Below are positions 35,955 to 44,866 of a stretch of 64,000 bases of DNA, piece after piece. Position numbers and translations under genes: made by a program. The stretch lies in contig NZ_JH584235.1 of assembly GCF_000241465.1 (NCBI RefSeq), forward strand, positions 542,305 through 606,304. Direction: 5' to 3'. The notes beneath the pieces are model-generated. The model searched no databases and had not been told where the DNA came from. It was given only the letters and a program-made list of their open reading frames with translations. Positions within the stretch are counted from its first letter, which is position 1, and each line of letters opens with the position of its first letter. This DNA is from Sphingomonas echinoides ATCC 14820 (GTDB lineage Bacteria; Pseudomonadota; Alphaproteobacteria; Sphingomonadales; Sphingomonadaceae).

Positions 35955-36595
35955 CAGGTGCGGTTCCCGGTGCTGGCACCAACCCAGGGCAGGTTGGTGC
36001 GGGTTTGCACGGCGCTCGTGTCCAGCTTCTGGCCCCATGGCACCGTCGTTTCGACATCGGTGACGAAGGCGAGACCCAGCTCGCCCGGCCAGATCGATTG
36101 GTGGAAGGCGTCGGAAAGCCGGTATTCCTCCTGGGTGAGGAACAGGCGGTCGGCGACGCTTGTGCATTTATATTCGAGGCGACGGTTGTTCGCGCCCCAG
36201 GTGACCGTGGGCACGTCGAGCTCACCGGCGAACAATCCGTATGGGCTCGGCACCACTAGGCCTGTCGCGATATCGACGCACCCGATCGCAACGGTCATCG
36301 CGGATCCCTGTACATTTGCCGCGAGCAACGCGGCCAGAGCCGCCGTGCTGGCTGGGATCAGGCCGACGGTGAGCGTCGGGGCCTGGTCGCCGATCGTGTC
36401 GGCCAGGCCCTTGATGCTGTCGAGCACGCCATAGGTTTCATCGCGGCCGACGAAGAGCCGGTTGCCGACCATCAGCTCGCCCGCGCCGTCGATCAGCAAC
36501 AGGTCCCGCTCGGGCAGGTTGATCTCGACCAGGCCAACCAGCAGCGGGCGCTCGCCGCGAAACGCCGCGGCGAGTGGAACACTGAGCTCGGCCAT
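35954..36595 (-). CDS. Phage tail-tip protein (GTA-like)
   Basis: This 213-aa protein is dominated by beta strands, with VEINLPERDLLLIDGAGELMVGNRLFVG at the start and a CTSVADRLFLTQEEYRLSDAFHQ segment. It resembles baseplate or hub-type proteins in the GTA-like tail module, but I cannot name a family with certainty. It lies four bases from the preceding gene. Confidence 0.65.
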   Translation of the reverse strand: MAELSVPLAAAFRGERPLLVGLVEINLPERDLLLIDGAGELMVGNRLFVGRDETYGVLDSIKGLADTIGDQAPTLTVGLIPASTAALAALLAANVQGSAMTVAIGCVDIATGLVVPSPYGLFAGELDVPTVTWGANNRRLEYKCTSVADRLFLTQEEYRLSDAFHQSIWPGELGLAFVTDVETTVPWGQKLDTSAVQTRTNLPWVGASTGNRT

Positions 36596-36598
36596 CGA

Positions 36599-37204
36599 TC
36601 ACTCGTCCTCAGTGATCGTCAGCGTGCCGAAATCGAAAAAGCCCGAGGTCTGACGCTCCCAGGCCACCTCATTGCCCGAGAGGCTCCCCTGGATCATCGG
36701 CCGCGCGAAATCGCACACGGCACCGTCGCCGGGGATGATCCGGAGCATCGGGAAGATATCCAGCGTCATCGCACCGCCGGACGCGATCTGCTGATCGGCG
36801 ACGAAATGGAGGTAGCGCCGGCCACCCCGGATCAGGTTGAACGCCTGACCGATCCGCGCCGCATAGCCGGGCGTGAAGCCGCGCAGCACCAGCGTCGATC
36901 CCGACTGGCCTGCACCATCGACGACCGGATTGCCCGGTGCCCCGGCGTTGAAACCATCCTGCCCAAAGGGCAACATCGCCCCATAGAGCTTGGCCAGGCG
37001 CAGCTTCGCCGACCAGATTCGGCCGAGCGGCTCCGCCGCGATCGGGGGCGGCGTGAAATTGAGCGAATGGCGCGTGCCAATCCGCATCAACCGCTGGGTC
37101 GCGCCCCCGTTGGACGCCGTCAGCGATCCGCCGAAATCGAGCATGCTCGGCTTGTCGACCTTCAGCGCCGGGCGCGCGGGCAACAGGATCGGGCCTGTGA
37201 TCAT
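36599..37204 (-). CDS. Phage distal tail protein-like
   Basis: This 201-aa beta-rich protein follows the tape measure gene directly, the position of distal tail proteins in siphoviruses. It contains ALKVDKPSMLDFGGSLTAS near the start and YLHFVADQQIASGGAMTLDIFPMLR later. Its start overlaps the tape measure stop (ATGA). The function is inferred from position. Confidence 0.65.
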   Translation of the reverse strand: MITGPILLPARPALKVDKPSMLDFGGSLTASNGGATQRLMRIGTRHSLNFTPPPIAAEPLGRIWSAKLRLAKLYGAMLPFGQDGFNAGAPGNPVVDGAGQSGSTLVLRGFTPGYAARIGQAFNLIRGGRRYLHFVADQQIASGGAMTLDIFPMLRIIPGDGAVCDFARPMIQGSLSGNEVAWERQTSGFFDFGTLTITEDE

Positions 37205-40200
37205 GCCGGAATCGCCTGTGCCTGGCGCTCGGAGAGTTCCTGCATCGCCATGTTGCTGCCCGCGACGATCGACACCATCGCGTGGCGCGCCGAGATCTCG
37301 TTCATTTGCTGCAGCAGATCCTGCGTCAGCACGGCCCCGCGCAAATCATAGACGATCGGCGTCGCCGGGGCCGCAGGCCGCAGCTTTTGCGCATCGGGCA
37401 GGCGCGGATAGAAGATCGCGCTGTCCGGGATGCGCCCGGTGGCGAAGCCCGGAAGCGTATTTTCGTTCATCGCCTTCAGGACCGGACCGTAGCGCTTGGT
37501 CGCGTGGGCGGTCATGATCGATTCTTCATTGGCGATGCGGATTGGCGCATTGCCGAGCAAGGCGAGGATACTGTCGGAAGTACCCGTACCCGGCCCGTGG
37601 ATCACGCCATCGCTATCGACCATTCCGGTAGCGAAGCCCGGAACCAGCCCAGTGGCATAACCGGGGACGTGTCCCGTTGCGTGACCCGGCAGCGATAGAC
37701 CAAGCACCTTGAAGATCAGTTGCTCGACCGCGATCCGCGCCAGATCGGCGATGATCGCGTTCGCCATCTTTTTGAAGGCCGAGCCCACGCTCTCGGTGCC
37801 GGAAATGATGCCGATGAGACCGTCTTCCAGTCCGCGAAGCCCATCGGCCTGCACGGCCTTAAGCGCATCGTTCATGCCGCTCACGCTCTCCTGGAGATGG
37901 AGCTTGTACGCCTCCAGGGGATCGGCATTCTGGCGTTCCGCGCCCTGTCGCTGCAAAGCGTACTGCGGCGTCAGATTGGCGAGCTGAACCTCCAGTCCGG
38001 CCTTGCGCTGGGGGTCGGTCTCTTTACTGATCGCGTTCGCCAGCGTCGCGCGCGCCTCGCGTTCTTCATAATCGAGGATCTGCAAGGCGATGCGCTTGCG
38101 GTCCTCGCTTGTCGTCGCGAGATTGCCCTGGAGCTGGAGCAACGCGATCTTGTCGCGGATATCATCGCGGCCGATCTGCAATGTGCGATCGTCCTGCGCC
38201 TCGCGCAGCTTTTTCTTGACCGCCTCGGTTTCAAGCACCGCCGCGCTGTTATTCAAGCCCTCAAGGATCAGCGCGCGCGGCTTGTCGATCTTCTTCTGCT
38301 GTAACTGGTCCTCGATTTCCAGATTGCGCTGCACCTTCGCATTCTCGATCCCGAAGCCCTCATTGACCGCGCGCTGCTCGATCGTATCAGCCAGCGCCGC
38401 CATGTCGCGTTTGATGCGCTCCTGCGCCTGGCCGAGCTGGCCCTGATAGGCGCGATCGTCATTCGCAGCCTTTTCCCGCGCTGCCTCATCGCGCTTGTCG
38501 AGCACCTCCTGCGACGGCCCCTTCTTGCCGAATTCGACATGGAAGACCTTCTGGCCGTCCTCGCGCAGCACCTTGCGCAATTGCACACCCGCGTCTGCAA
38601 ACGCCTTTTTTATAGTGGCGATCGAGATGCCTGGCCCGAACGCGACATCGATCGCTCCGCCAGTTTCATGCGCACTGGTCCCCGGCACAGCGACCGGGCC
38701 GTCATGGCGACCGGATACTTTGTCGTCGTATAGCTGCTGCTGGCGTGCGTGTGAGCGATAACCGCTGGTGACGCGACCGCCAATCCCTTGGACGATCGCC
38801 GTTGCTTGCGCCACGTCGACCTCTCGGCCAAATTGCGGGTTCTTTGCCGCCTGCTGAGCCGATTTGAGCGCACGCGTCGCAGAGAGCAGGTCGGCCTTGT
38901 ATTTCTGCACTGCCTTCTGCTGTGCCGGTCCAAACGGCATGTCGTCGATGCTTGCCTTGCGATCTTGCACCGACTTCAGGGCAATCTGCGCCTTCTCCAC
39001 GGCCGTGACGGCCATGGCTTGTTCGACTTGGCGCTGCGCGAGCTCGGTGGTCGCAACAACTCCGCCGCGCAGCGCTGTGTTGAGGGCGTCCTGCTGCCCC
39101 TTCAGATCCCGCGTCTTCTGGATCGCGAGCGCTTCCTGGCCCGTATAATCGGCAATGGTGCGGGCGAGTTCAGCCAGCTCGGGATGCGTAGGCAGGATCG
39201 CTTGGATATTCATGTCGAGCTTCTGGAGGCTGCCGCCTGAATTGAAGATCGCTCGAGACAGATCGACGTCATTCGGCCCCGCGCGGCTTTTACCTTGGGC
39301 CACAAGCTTCGCACGCGCCGCAGCGAACCCGGCAGTTTGAGCCTTCGCGGCATCCGATGTCGCATCGGCGATCCGACCAGGCAGCACTTCGCGCGCAACC
39401 CGGGCAAGGTTGGTCAGGACGTCGACCTGCTCCTTGAGCTTGCCCGTTGTCTTGTCGATGAGACTGGGGAGATCGAGCTCCTTCTGCTCGAAATCGCGCA
39501 GGCCTTCCATCGCCTTCTTGGCGGCATCGTCCGTTTCGAACAGCTTGCCCACCAGCGGGCCGAGCACCGCGATTCCGACGGTGAGCGCCACGCCCCAAGG
39601 GCCTGCGAGAAACGCCCCGACGCGGCCGAGCGAGTCTCCTGACATGGCTGCGGCCTCCGCGACGCGGCCGATCTCCATCGAGAAGATCTGTGCGATCGGC
39701 GCGCCGGCGGCGAAGGCGTCCGAGCTCGCACGCACGACGTGCATCATTTCCATCTGCGCGATCCCCATCCGTCGCGCACCATGTTCGACCTCGTCCTGCG
39801 CAACCCCGGCTTCGCCGAGCTCGGCGTGGACTGCGGACATGACCCCCGCCTGGGCGCGCAGCGCCTCGGCCTGTCGGGTAGCCTGCTGGGCAGCGGTCTC
39901 GAAGCCGACGGCGAGGATCCGTTCTTCCGCCCCGAGCTCACCAGCGCGCTGCGCGACGATCGCCGCAGCAGCGGCGAGTTGCCGAAGCTGCGCTGCCTGG
40001 TGCTCGGCCGCGACGGCCGCCGCCTCGCTCCCCGCGGCATTGAGGATCTGAGCCGCGCTTCCCTTGTCGGGCGCGGCCAGCACCTGCTGCGCATTCTGCC
40101 GGATCGCCGCAAAGGTGCGCTGATAGGTGCGCTCAATATCCTTGGCGTTGGCCTCGATGTTGGTTTTGCCAAGATCGGCAAAAGCCTTTTCCACCTCGGC

Positions 40201-40326
40201 CGCGATATTCTCGGCGGTGTTGCCCAGGTTGAGAAGTGCGGTGCGCCCCGCCTTGCTGGCGGCGCTCAGGCCATCGACGTTGCCCCCGATCTGCAAAAAC
40301 AGATCCTTGGTGACGCGTGCGCCCAT
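37201..40326 (-). CDS. Tape measure protein with M15 peptidase domain
   Basis: This 1041-aa protein is the longest in the prophage, as expected of a tape measure. It is rich in Ala/Gln/Lys helices, has a hydrophobic patch near 255-275, and ends with Gly-rich repeats (GHATGHVPGYATG). A peptidase M15 (VanY-like) domain is inserted at about 515-600, with GTSAHETGGAIDVAF and FHVEF carrying the zinc ligands. It would cut peptidoglycan cross-links during DNA injection. AGGAGA precedes the ATG. Confidence 0.9.
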   Translation of the reverse strand: MGARVTKDLFLQIGGNVDGLSAASKAGRTALLNLGNTAENIAAEVEKAFADLGKTNIEANAKDIERTYQRTFAAIRQNAQQVLAAPDKGSAAQILNAAGSEAAAVAAEHQAAQLRQLAAAAAIVAQRAGELGAEERILAVGFETAAQQATRQAEALRAQAGVMSAVHAELGEAGVAQDEVEHGARRMGIAQMEMMHVVRASSDAFAAGAPIAQIFSMEIGRVAEAAAMSGDSLGRVGAFLAGPWGVALTVGIAVLGPLVGKLFETDDAAKKAMEGLRDFEQKELDLPSLIDKTTGKLKEQVDVLTNLARVAREVLPGRIADATSDAAKAQTAGFAAARAKLVAQGKSRAGPNDVDLSRAIFNSGGSLQKLDMNIQAILPTHPELAELARTIADYTGQEALAIQKTRDLKGQQDALNTALRGGVVATTELAQRQVEQAMAVTAVEKAQIALKSVQDRKASIDDMPFGPAQQKAVQKYKADLLSATRALKSAQQAAKNPQFGREVDVAQATAIVQGIGGRVTSGYRSHARQQQLYDDKVSGRHDGPVAVPGTSAHETGGAIDVAFGPGISIATIKKAFADAGVQLRKVLREDGQKVFHVEFGKKGPSQEVLDKRDEAAREKAANDDRAYQGQLGQAQERIKRDMAALADTIEQRAVNEGFGIENAKVQRNLEIEDQLQQKKIDKPRALILEGLNNSAAVLETEAVKKKLREAQDDRTLQIGRDDIRDKIALLQLQGNLATTSEDRKRIALQILDYEEREARATLANAISKETDPQRKAGLEVQLANLTPQYALQRQGAERQNADPLEAYKLHLQESVSGMNDALKAVQADGLRGLEDGLIGIISGTESVGSAFKKMANAIIADLARIAVEQLIFKVLGLSLPGHATGHVPGYATGLVPGFATGMVDSDGVIHGPGTGTSDSILALLGNAPIRIANEESIMTAHATKRYGPVLKAMNENTLPGFATGRIPDSAIFYPRLPDAQKLRPAAPATPIVYDLRGAVLTQDLLQQMNEISARHAMVSIVAGSNMAMQELSERQAQAIPA

Positions 40327-40335
40327 GTGCGTCTC

Positions 40336-40494
40336 CTACTGCCGGTTCGCGTCTTCGCGCGCTTCGATCACGGCCCAGATTTCGTGGCTGGTTGCCGCCC
40401 AATATTGATCGGCGGTCCAGCCAAAGGCATCCATCATGATGCCCATTTCGCGGCGCCAGCGGGCCTGTGGGTCTAGGCTGCCGCCGCCTGTGCG
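40336..40494 (-). CDS. Tail chaperone extension reached by -1 frameshift (T-like)
   Basis: This frame continues the tail chaperone after a -1 slip at 40494-40500, adding about 52 residues that contain FGWTADQYWAATSHEIWAVIEA, a pattern seen in the second tail-assembly chaperone of GTA-like phages. It has an internal ATG at 40446 but no ribosome binding site there, which favours production as a G-T fusion of about 192 aa. The stop is 10 bases before the tape measure start. Confidence 0.75.
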   Translation of the reverse strand, partial: RTGGGSLDPQARWRREMGIMMDAFGWTADQYWAATSHEIWAVIEAREDANRQ

Positions 40495-40913
40495 TTTCCC
40501 GACGCGGTCCGCCCGCCGGTCGCCGCATCGAGCAGGCACAGCGTAATCCGCGCCATCGGCCCGGCTACGCCTTCCTCGAAGATCAACTCCTCGAAACGTT
40601 CGGCGGTTATCATGCGGGTCAAATCGTCCTCGGCACCGGCATGGATCAACTGTGCTGCGATGACGCCAAGCTGTGCCAGACGCAGCCCGCCGGCGTTTCC
40701 GATGCGCACGAGCTCGAGCTGCGACTTGTCGGTCTTCTCCTCGATCGCGCGTACCGCCGTGCGCGATGGGCGCAGGCGATAGCTGATGCCGGCGAGCATC
40801 AGCTCATGTTCGCCGCGCGATGGGTTGGCGGTTGGCTGCTTGGCCGGTGCCTCAATCGGCGCGGCTGCGCGCGCCGATCGCGGTTTAGGCTGCGCACTGC
40901 CCTTGCGCGTCAT
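40473..40913 (-). CDS. Tail assembly chaperone (G-like)
   Basis: This 146-aa protein resembles the GTA-type gp10 tail chaperone, with the core GEHELMLAGISYRLRPSRTAVRAIEEKTDKS and a long helix. It binds and protects the tape measure during tail assembly. Near its end it carries a slippery heptamer that leads to the T-like extension. Its ATG overlaps the tail tube stop (TAATG). Confidence 0.82.
   Translation of the reverse strand: MTRKGSAQPKPRSARAAAPIEAPAKQPTANPSRGEHELMLAGISYRLRPSRTAVRAIEEKTDKSQLELVRIGNAGGLRLAQLGVIAAQLIHAGAEDDLTRMITAERFEELIFEEGVAGPMARITLCLLDAATGGRTASGNAQAAAA
40494..40500 (-). promoter_or_regulatory. Programmed -1 frameshift slippery site G_GGA_AAC
   Basis: In the zero frame the codons read TCG-GGA-AAC, giving the canonical X_XXY_YYZ heptamer. 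After a -1 slip the frame reads GGG-AAA-CGC and enters the T-like ORF exactly. Six bases downstream GCGGCG (40487-40482) can pair with CGCCGC (40455-40450), a suitable stimulatory stem. Lambda G/GT uses a very similar site. Confidence 0.85.
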
Positions 40914-41347
40914 TATGCGGTCGCCCCGAGGTCATCGACCAGCGGCTGACCGCGATTGACCATGTCGAAGCTGTAATCGACCGTGGCATTGTTGTTGTGC
41001 GTGGTCGAGATCGGGCCGACCGCGACGCTGCCCGAATATTTGACGATGTTGCCCTTCATCACCTTTGCAGGGGTGTGCGGGGGCATCGTCTTCGAGACGG
41101 TGGAGGCGCGGGTGAAGCCCAAGTCGGGCAATTTCAAATTGCCCTTCACCGACATGGTCAGCGTCTGCTGGCCAAACGAGCCGCTGCCATATTTGCCGCC
41201 GTCCTTGTCGCTATCGTCGATGCTCGAGGCGCTGCGCTTGAAATCGAAGCCCGTCTCGCCGGCAATGGGCAGGAATACCGTGGGCGTGGCGCTGTCGCCG
41301 ATTTCGATGCGCCATTCCTCGCCATATTCGTTGGTTGCGTCGGTCAT
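40913..41347 (-). CDS. Major tail tube protein
   Basis: This 144-aa beta-sandwich protein of the TP901-1/GTA major tail type has EEWRIEIGDSATPTVFLPIAGETGFDF at the start and VDYSFDMVNRGQP near the end. Its place between the tail completion gene and the chaperones is the standard one. It polymerises into the tail tube. Confidence 0.85.
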   Translation of the reverse strand: MTDATNEYGEEWRIEIGDSATPTVFLPIAGETGFDFKRSASSIDDSDKDGGKYGSGSFGQQTLTMSVKGNLKLPDLGFTRASTVSKTMPPHTPAKVMKGNIVKYSGSVAVGPISTTHNNNATVDYSFDMVNRGQPLVDDLGATA

Positions 41348-41366
41348 AGAGGATCCTTTCCGGGGC

Positions 41367-41768
41367 CTATGCGGGTTGTGCGTGCAGGGTGAAGTGGAGC
41401 AGGCCGACGTACGTCACGCCGTCGGGCATCGCGTCGCTCGAGGTGGAACCGGCCCAGCGCGGGGGGCGAAGTTTGGCACCGGGTGCGGTGATCGGTTTGC
41501 CGCGAAGATCGCTGCGCGCGGCTTCCATCATCGTCAGCAATTGCCCCCGATCCTCGCCGCGATAGACCACGATGATCTCGACCAGCAGCTCTTCGCGCAT
41601 GTCATCAGGCTTTGCGTCGCCCGGATCGCTTTCAATCATGCCGATCTTGTAGAAATTGGGCTGGGTGTCCTGCGGCACCTCGGTGAAGACGGGCGCGATT
41701 TGCCCCGATGCGCCTTCGTTCAAGGCGCGGAAGAATGCACCACGTGCGGCACCCAGCAAATCGGTCAT
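41367..41768 (-). CDS. Tail completion protein, DUF3168-like
   Basis: This 133-aa protein has the DUF3168 pattern: VFTEVPQDTQPNFYKIG, then an EIIVVYRGEDRG strand and a C-terminal LLHFTLHAQ. These proteins cap the tail at the head-tail junction. It overlaps the HK97 gp10-like gene by four bases. Confidence 0.82.
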   Translation of the reverse strand: MTDLLGAARGAFFRALNEGASGQIAPVFTEVPQDTQPNFYKIGMIESDPGDAKPDDMREELLVEIIVVYRGEDRGQLLTMMEAARSDLRGKPITAPGAKLRPPRWAGSTSSDAMPDGVTYVGLLHFTLHAQPA

Positions 41769-42337
41769 ACGGCACCGGCGCGGCTGAGCGTCCGCTCCCA
41801 GAATGATGTCGTGCGCTGGTCGACCACCGCATCGACGCTGCCATCGGGGGGATTGATGAACGGGCGCGGTGCCATCGCGCGCACATTCATCTTGTAGGTT
41901 CCGGCGATGTCCTCGATGCGCTTGCGACGCCCCCGGCTGTTCGGTTCGGTCCGAAGCTGACCTGCCACACGCCGACGCCGTTCGACCACGACAGTTTGCG
42001 CTTTCCGTCCGAATTCGATGAAGCGACCGTAAAAGATATCGCCGAGATTACGAGGATCCCCGCCCCCGGCCTTCGCCGCGCGCCGTTTGGCGGATCTGCT
42101 GCGCGCTTCGACGCCAAGCAAGCCCACCTTAAGCCGCATCAATGCGTCATCGACGTGCAACTCGGAGGAAAGCCCCGCCGCCAGCGCGCCCGTGTCGCGC
42201 GCGACGTGCGCACGCTGGATCGCCAGGATATCGCGACCGAGGCGGCCGAGCATGTCGGCGAATTCCCAGCGCGCGGCATTGGGCAACACCTCGATCGTGG
42301 CGATAGCCTGGTTGAGGCCCTGGATCGCTTCGACCAT
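41765..42337 (-). CDS. HK97 gp10-like head-tail joining protein
   Basis: This 190-aa protein has the gp10 signature: an N-terminal helix, VARDTGALAAGLSS in the middle and FIEFGRKAQTVVVERRRR, then a C-terminal RPFINPP. ATG 42337 has AAGGTGG upstream; a TTG six bases earlier is possible. It links the connector to the tail. Confidence 0.82.
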   Translation of the reverse strand: MVEAIQGLNQAIATIEVLPNAARWEFADMLGRLGRDILAIQRAHVARDTGALAAGLSSELHVDDALMRLKVGLLGVEARSRSAKRRAAKAGGGDPRNLGDIFYGRFIEFGRKAQTVVVERRRRVAGQLRTEPNSRGRRKRIEDIAGTYKMNVRAMAPRPFINPPDGSVDAVVDQRTTSFWERTLSRAGAV

Positions 42338-42339
42338 GC

Positions 42340-42681
42340 TCAAGCCACCTTTTGCGGGGAGCCGGTGTCGGCAAGGATGAGCGTTTCGCGACGACGCCCA
42401 TCGGGATCGACAGCGGAGCGAATGTTGAGCGTCAGCGTGCCATAGCTGAGCTGGTCGGCATCGGTGATGTCGGGGCGATATCGCAGCAGGATCCGATAGA
42501 AGCTGACGCCCTGCAGCGCCTGGGCGATAATCGATTCGTTGCCGCTGATGCCCTCGACCTGGGCGGCGATCGGATCCCCGACGGGTGCCCAGTTGGTCTG
42601 GAACCCGCCATTGGCGTCACGCGTCCGTACTTTCCGCAGTAGCACCACGCGGTTGCGGAGCTTGCCTGAGGTGATGGTCAC
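42340..42681 (-). CDS. Head-tail adaptor (SPP1 gp16-like)
   Basis: This 113-aa beta-barrel protein has the pattern GKLRNRVVLLRKVRTRDANGGF, then RYRPDITDADQLSYG and LNIRSAVDPDGRRRE. The start is GTG 42681, which overlaps the connector stop (GTGA). Longer in-frame sequence upstream lies within the connector gene. Confidence 0.83.
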   Translation of the reverse strand: MTITSGKLRNRVVLLRKVRTRDANGGFQTNWAPVGDPIAAQVEGISGNESIIAQALQGVSFYRILLRYRPDITDADQLSYGTLTLNIRSAVDPDGRRRETLILADTGSPQKVA

Positions 42682-43271
42682 GACGTCGCGAACTGCGTGA
42701 GAGGCCAAAGCAGCCACGTGACGGCAAGCGGCAGCTCGGTCGGAACACCCCTGATATCCACCACGGCCGCGCCGCGATTGCTGTACCAATTCTCGACTAG
42801 CAGGAAGATCGCCTGTTTTACGGCCGCCAGATCATCCAGCGGCAGCGGCGACAGGACATAGGAAATCTTGATCGCGTTGGGGCGACGCATCGTGGTTGGC
42901 CAGGCCTCGAGCGGTGCGACCCGCGCAGGGATCTGGTCGAGGTCCACGACATAGCTCGCCGGATCCAGCGTCTGCACGCTGCCGGTGCCGTCGTAATACA
43001 GGATGGAGGTAATGGACGCGACGGTGCCGCCCTCGAGTTCGAGATAGAGCGCGTCCGGCTCCGGCACCTCAAGCGGCACACCTATCGGTGCCAGCGGGAA
43101 GCGATCGAAGGTCGCGATCGCGGACGTGCCGACAACGGCGCGGTGAATCCGGCCCTCGCACGCGCGGCGCGCCGCGGTGAGCAGGATCGTCAGATAGCTA
43201 TCCTCGTCCGTCGCGCCCTGGTCGAGACGCAGGTGCGTCTTGATGTCGGAGAGCGCGACGGGCTCGGTCAT
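42678..43271 (-). CDS. Head-tail connector (gp6-like)
   Basis: This 197-aa protein has the gp6/gp15-type N-terminus: VALSDIKTHLRLDQGATDEDSYLTILLTAARRACE, helical, then a beta-rich middle. Siphoviral connectors of this type sit under the portal. Confidence 0.85.
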   Translation of the reverse strand: MTEPVALSDIKTHLRLDQGATDEDSYLTILLTAARRACEGRIHRAVVGTSAIATFDRFPLAPIGVPLEVPEPDALYLELEGGTVASITSILYYDGTGSVQTLDPASYVVDLDQIPARVAPLEAWPTTMRRPNAIKISYVLSPLPLDDLAAVKQAIFLLVENWYSNRGAAVVDIRGVPTELPLAVTWLLWPLTQFATS

Positions 43272-43274
43272 GGC

Positions 43275-43478
43275 TTAGGCCTCGGCCTCGGGCTGCGGCT
43301 CATTGGCTTCGGCGTACGCGACGCCGGCGGCATCATCGTCTGCCCAGCCGGCCTTCACGGCCACCTTGGCCGCAGCGGCCGAGAGGGTGATAACGTGATT
43401 GGGGAGATGGTCCTCATGCTTGAGCAGCACGCGCACCTTGACGTCGGACGCCAGAGTGTCCTCGATTTTGTCAGCCAT
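43275..43478 (-). CDS. Small acidic phage protein
   Basis: This 67-aa acidic protein has a compact alpha/beta N-terminus (DVKVRVLLKHEDHLPNHVITLS) and an Ala/Glu-rich tail. It lies between capsid and connector genes, where head-decoration or chaperone proteins occur in related phages. A similar short protein is common in alphaproteobacterial siphoviruses, but its function is not known. Confidence 0.6.
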   Translation of the reverse strand: MADKIEDTLASDVKVRVLLKHEDHLPNHVITLSAAAAKVAVKAGWADDDAAGVAYAEANEPQPEAEA

Positions 43479-43566
43479 TTTGGTTCCTTTCGGTGAGATT
43501 GGCGATCGCCGCAGCTCGGTCGATCAGCCCGGGTGCCGGCGCGCGCAGCGCGCCAGCATGGTCGGC

Positions 43567-44823
43567 TTAGCTGGCCGAATTCTGGTAGTAAGCGACCGGC
43601 TGGCCGGCGCTCATCAGGTCGCCATCACCACGCGCCCAGGCGAGGAAGCCGACCTGGCCGCGCGAGGTGTAGGTGCTGTCGTCGAAGCGGAAGAGCGTGA
43701 CCGCCATCACGTCGCGGATCATGTACTGCGACATGTCGCCGAACAGGATCGACTTCGCATTTGCCGCCATGGTCGGCATCTGCTGGTTGATCGTGTACTT
43801 GTAGCCGTTGAAGGTATCCGGCTCCTTGGTGGTATAGCCCGGCATCCAGAGCGGCCGGTTCTGGCTGTCCTTCATCTTCTTGAGGACGCGCAGCGTGTTG
43901 TCGTGGAACATCCAGCCGACGCCCGGCATCGCGCGATAGGCTGGATCGACCGAATGCTCGAGGTCGACGAGGTCGTCGGTCAGGACGGTTGCGGTCTGCC
44001 CGGCCACACCGACCTTGCCGGCGACCGCCGCGGTGACGATGCCGCGCGGCTGATTGGTGCCGGTGCCGACCGTGTAATACCGGTTCTGGACACGCGCGAT
44101 GCGCGTCGCGGCCGCGCGACGGATGAATGCCTCGATGTCGATGCCGGGGCCTTGGTCCTGCAGCAGCTCGAACGGGATCGTGAAGATCTTCGAGCTGAAC
44201 TTGAACGCGCCGATGTCGATCGTGCCGAAGCTGGCGTCCTGCGCGCTCGCCGGCTGATTTTCCGCGACCAACTCGCCTTCCTGGCCGGTTTCATCGACCG
44301 TCGGCCACGGCAGCGAGTTACCGCCGGCGGTCTGCACGACCGTGGCAACCGATCGCATCCCGCCGAAGGCCTTCAGCGCCTCGAGCAGCTCGCCGCCCCA
44401 GCCAGTAGGGACGAGATAGCCGCCAGCCGCGCCGTTCGACTGCTGACCGGACTGCGCGTTCTGTGGGCGACCAGCGACGAGCAGGGTGATCTCGTCATTC
44501 GTGAGACCGCGCTCGCCGCGAACAAGGAAATTGCGGAATGCCGCGTTGTAGGCGACCGCTTTCGCGCGCTCGTCGGGCGAAAGGACGTTGAGCGCCTGTT
44601 GCTGGCGCTCCTGGTTGCCCTCGTCGGCCGCAGCATCGCCGTCGATCTTCGCCTGGCGCTCGGCGCGCACGATCTGCTCGTCGATGCGGTCGATCTCTTC
44701 ATAGATCGCGTCGACCTGCACGCCGATCGCGGCGGTATAGGTCGTGGTGTTGGTGTCGAGCAGGTTGCGGGCTTCGGTTGCCTTAGCGGCGCGCTGGTCC
44801 CGGAGCGCCTTGATATTGATCAT
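43567..44823 (-). CDS. Major capsid protein, HK97 fold
   Basis: This 418-aa protein has an N-terminal coiled-coil delta domain (about 1-105) that the neighbouring protease probably removes. The HK97 fold follows: GGYLVPTGWGGELLEALKAFGGMRS near 130, then SSKIFTIPFELLQD and AYRAMPGVGWMFHD, and the C-terminal WARGDGDLM. GGAGACG precedes the ATG, directly after a terminator-like hairpin. Confidence 0.93.
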   Translation of the reverse strand: MINIKALRDQRAAKATEARNLLDTNTTTYTAAIGVQVDAIYEEIDRIDEQIVRAERQAKIDGDAAADEGNQERQQQALNVLSPDERAKAVAYNAAFRNFLVRGERGLTNDEITLLVAGRPQNAQSGQQSNGAAGGYLVPTGWGGELLEALKAFGGMRSVATVVQTAGGNSLPWPTVDETGQEGELVAENQPASAQDASFGTIDIGAFKFSSKIFTIPFELLQDQGPGIDIEAFIRRAAATRIARVQNRYYTVGTGTNQPRGIVTAAVAGKVGVAGQTATVLTDDLVDLEHSVDPAYRAMPGVGWMFHDNTLRVLKKMKDSQNRPLWMPGYTTKEPDTFNGYKYTINQQMPTMAANAKSILFGDMSQYMIRDVMAVTLFRFDDSTYTSRGQVGFLAWARGDGDLMSAGQPVAYYQNSAS

Positions 44824-44835
44824 GTGTCGTCTCCA

Positions 44836-44866
44836 AAGAAAAAGCCCCGCTGATGAGGCGGGGCTT
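44836..44866 (-). terminator. Intrinsic terminator-like hairpin before the capsid gene
   Basis: On the minus strand AAGCCCCGC-N6/7-GCGGGGCTT forms a 9-bp stem followed by TTTTTCTTT, all the marks of a Rho-independent terminator. It lies inside the late operon, between protease and capsid, with the capsid ribosome binding site immediately after the U-run. It may attenuate transcription or serve as an mRNA processing/stability element. Confidence 0.8.

Noticed and set aside
43520..43560. Second terminator in the late operon, downstream of the capsid gene
   Set aside because: A GC-rich hairpin exists but without U-run, so termination cannot be supported.
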